From Onchocerca lupi (taxonomy: Eukaryota; Nematoda; Chromadorea; Rhabditida; Onchocercidae), in contig JAOVVO010000294.1 in assembly GCA_028564675.1 (NCBI GenBank), forward strand, positions 1 through 64,000: 64,000 bases of DNA, in the 5' to 3' direction. Position numbers and translations under genes: made by a program. The notes beneath the pieces are model-generated. The model saw only the letters and a program-made list of their open reading frames with translations. It ran no database searches and was not told the DNA's origin. Below are positions 61,129 to 64,000 of the stretch, piece after piece (position 1 is the first letter of the stretch; every line of letters starts with the position of its first letter).

Positions 61129-61149
61129 TTTTTTTTTTTTTTTTTTTTT
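61129..61149. repeat. T homopolymer
   Basis: About 21 T in a gene-poor region. Confidence 0.85.
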
Positions 61150-62848
61150 GAAAAAAAATGTATAAAATGGTAGAAATTATCGATTGAATTCTTGACTTCA
61201 AAATTCTCATATCGATTTTAGCAAAAAATGAAAAGTAAATCAAATGTAAGAATAAATGCATTTTTACGAAGGATGTTCCTCTCATCTTTAGCTCACTTGT
61301 TTTGTATTTATAGCATAGTGTATATCATGCAAGAATTAATTTTCTTCAAGCAATAGACTCGTTAATTAACATAGTAATTGAAGAAATTCAAGGAAATCTG
61401 CAGTTAGCCAAAAAAGCCAATACATCGATATCCATATGTTTCGGATATTTGACGGAAATTGACTTAAACTTATCACTGTTTAAAAATTTTGATTAAAGTA
61501 ATTTTAAATTTTAATTTATTTGATTTGATGCATTTGAGAGGGAAAAAAATAGTACAAAAATGAATGAGCACAGTTGTTTGGGTGCGAAGTGTTGCTTAAT
61601 CGGCGAGAAAGAAATGCATTGATGATCCTTTCGATTTTTAATTTTTTTTTTCCAAATTTTATTATTCCTCATTCATTCCTGTTGTCAATCAATCGTTTCC
61701 TTAAAAAAAACGAAAAGATTGGCTGACATTTCTGGTCATTTTTGTTTTTATTTTCTCCTTTCCTCCTCAACAATTTATTTTTCATTCTTTATGAGAATAC
61801 CGTTGACTCACACTTTATTCTTATTATGAAGTATTTTGTTTTTTAATTAAATCGATTTCTTCAAAATTTGTTTAAGTTATGATTTATGATAATAATAATA
61901 ATTTCCAAAATTATATAATATACTGTATTCATTTAGGAATTTCATATATATTTAATGCGATATTGCTTAATCGCAACATAATAAGTAAGCGTAAATATTA
62001 TTTTCATGCAAAATTAATATTTTATGGCGAAAAATTGATTCCTGCAAAAAATTTAATACTTTTCACTTTTATTAAGTGCTTTTTTAGTATATTTCTTGCA
62101 GTTGTTCATCTTTAATCTGTGATTATTACTGAGCATAAAGTCTTGCAACTTGTCAGGCTTTCGAAGATATCACTTATCACTTAAAAATTGAATGATTATT
62201 AGTGATATAGATCACTTATCACTTATTGAAGTAAATTCCATTTCTTTCTGTGTATTATTAAAGGAAATTCTATTTTTGCGGACGTTTTATATTTCTGCAC
62301 TTCTTTTTTCTTTTTTTATTTGAGAAGTCATTCGAAGTTCATTACAAATAATTTATGCGGTGGAAAGTCATTTGGAAAATAAGTTTGTGTCCGTTGAGTA
62401 TATATGAGACAATGAAAGTTTTTTTTTGATCGCTCTGTTTTGCTATATTTTAAACATTTTTGAAACTTTTTGCAGTCATTTTCAATTGCGCCATCAAATC
62501 GCTCTTTTAGAATGATGTTATTTATTAATTCATCAATTCTTGATAACACAAAATAGTGTATCCACATTCTATCATTATTTTTTATGTAATAACTATTATG
62601 AGATAGGAACTTTGACCCCAAATTCTTAGTAAAAAATTACTAATTCGTATTGCTCTTTTTTTTGTTTCGAACAAATAATCTTCTAAATTTCATTTGAAAG
62701 ATGGCCAAATTTGCTATTTCTGTGCTATTTTGACAATATTCGTGAATCGTTTCTAAAAATAAGTTATTTGTTTTATCGAGAAATAATGTGAAAATTTTTG
62801 AAAAAATTTATTATGGTAGAAGCAGAAGACGATTAAGGTGGCAAAGTG

Positions 62849-63472
62849 ATGGAGAAAGAGCCTGAATTAACAACTGGACAAGAACGTACTCGATCCAAAG
62901 AGGACGAGGAAGCTTTGGATAAGAAAATTGCTGAAATACGGAGAAAGAATCAATTGATCGAACAAAGGAAAGAAGTCAGATCTGTTTTAAAATTTCAATA
63001 TCGCAAAAGTTTTAATAGTAGATCAGTAGACATAACATTTCACTAGAAATCTTTGATTTCAGCATAAATAGTACCTTAAAAGTTGTAAAAGTTATAAAAA
63101 AAAATACAAGTATTAGGAAAGTTCATTCTTTCATCGTCTTCTTTCTTCAGTTATTTCAAAAAAAAAAAAAAGAAGTTACAGTTAAATGAATTAATCTTTT
63201 TTCCTTTTTCTTTAAACAAAAGAAAAAGAAAGAAAGAAACAATGAAACTTATCTTTACTACTTGAAAATTCTCTTTTCTCAAAGCAATTGATCAGATTAT
63301 AAAAATAAAATTTTGTTTAATGTGATGAGAATTTGAACATTTATAAAAAATTTCAATTTCACTTCTTTAAATTTCATTTTAGCTTGTAGAAGAAGATCGT
63401 GCAAACTTTGTCAACGAATATGGCAAAATGAGCCTTTGTAGTGAAGCGAAAGGAACAACAATATACAGAAAT
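62849..63472 (+). CDS. CCDC9-like coiled-coil protein, 5' part (gene continues past the right edge)
   Basis: Two exons, 62849-62974 and 63383-63472, join in phase 0 and encode the first 72 residues. The second exon ends at a donor (GTAAAT at 63473) and no further exon was seen before 64000, so the gene runs off the window. The peptide SKEDEEALDKKIAEIRRKNQ, followed by a basic stretch and EEDRANF, matches the conserved N-terminal coiled coil of the CCDC9 family, where ELDKRIEALRRKN is followed by EEDR. The start ATG at 62849 follows a GTG codon; no better start lies upstream in frame. The function is unclear; human CCDC9 is linked to the exon junction complex. Confidence 0.6.
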
Positions 63473-64000
63473 GTAAATTTTTCAACAAATCAAAATTAAA
63501 CGATAATCAGAGTCAGCATATTTACTTTGATATAATTATTATTGTCCCCCGTTTTCACACTAAGTCTAATCAAAGTTAGATTGTTCTTTGGCCTATTTAT
63601 TTCTTTCTTTTAGTTTAGGTAAAAGTAACTTACTTATTCATTTCTATTGTTGGTATTATAAATTAAAATTTAGATTATTACTAAGTATTATTATTATTAT
63701 TATTGAGATGAGATGCTTATTTTTAAAATAATATCTAGGAATGGAAACAGTTTTTGAATAAAAATAATATTTTACGATTCTATGAATTGATTCATGCAAG
63801 TATATAATATAAATGAAAAATTATAATGAATGGGTCAATTTTCGATATGATAAGAACAGAAAATAATGAAGATCAGGAGATATTTTATCAAAAACCAATC
63901 TTGTTAGGACCATACATTGAGGATTATCAGGCTTCTGTATATTTGGTCTTTTAGAAGTTTAATAACTGATAAATTTTGCTCCTTTATCAATTTGCAACCA
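63473..64000. other. Presumed intron of the CCDC9-like gene reaching the right edge
   Basis: AT-rich with a short TTA microsatellite near 63687-63704. No exon was recognised. Confidence 0.4.

Larger units (their letters stand above)
57351..62848. other. Gene-poor stretch
   Basis: About 5.5 kb without a supported gene. It holds an E-box palindrome (57734-57749), a CA/CACGT-rich patch (58170-58250), a 52-base tandem repeat (58361-58516), a group of loose repeats (59355-59455), an AT-rich ATA/ATG run (60955-61015) and a T homopolymer (61129-61149). Minus-strand frame 58281-58021 is coiled-coil-like in composition but could not be joined to anything. Confidence 0.45.

Noticed and set aside
1..64000. 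CRISPR arrays, rRNA and tRNA genes, bacterial operons
   Set aside because: No regularly spaced repeats with unique spacers, no tRNA B-box/cloverleaf and no rRNA motif were seen; the gene structure is eukaryotic.

Overview
The window looks like nuclear DNA of a parasitic nematode, most probably a filarial (Onchocercidae) species. It is AT-rich. Its genes are cut into many small exons by short introns with the nematode acceptor TTTTCAG. Its proteins match metazoan, and in part nematode-specific, families. A frame-broken scrap of a bacterial-type M16 peptidase near 3.4-3.6 kb resembles the Wolbachia-derived fragments scattered through filarial genomes. Species cannot be named from the sequence alone. 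Gene models were assembled by hand from splice sites and reading phase; every multi-exon model except the 5' end of the first gene keeps frame from start to stop.

Layout. 1-4350: no secure gene, a possible 3' end of a gene entering from the left, and the M16 scrap. 4352-8822 (+): gamma-glutamyltransferase, with a decayed partial exon copy in one intron. 8823-18606: about 10 kb of gene-poor DNA holding a 150-bp near-perfect hairpin and one small secreted cysteine-rich protein on the minus strand (12007-12637). 18607-35245 (+): a giant 34-exon gene for a secreted protein of about 2886 residues with eleven Kunitz domains, a thyroglobulin type-1 domain, an antistasin-like motif and four lustrin-type cysteine-rich repeats. 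This is the architecture of the C. elegans moulting protein MLT-11. 37592-43931 (+): MCM10 replication factor. 44655-47999 (-): cathepsin F-like cysteine protease with cystatin-like and I29 propeptides. 49989-51520 (+): RBM7-like RNA-binding protein. 52837-54909 (+): IBA57 iron-sulfur assembly factor. 55320-57350 (-): calcyclin-binding/Siah-interacting protein. 57351-62848: gene-poor DNA with a 52-bp tandem repeat. 62849 to the right edge (+): first two exons of a CCDC9-like coiled-coil gene.

The genes are mostly unrelated housekeeping functions. A secreted protease inhibitor array, a cathepsin and a glutathione-processing ectoenzyme lie within 45 kb, but nothing in the sequence shows they work together. 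The most interesting points are the inhibitor array (one domain has lost both partners of a disulfide; the first and last domains have enlarged reactive loops; nearly all introns are phase 1), the undescribed secreted small protein, the M16 scrap and the long hairpin.
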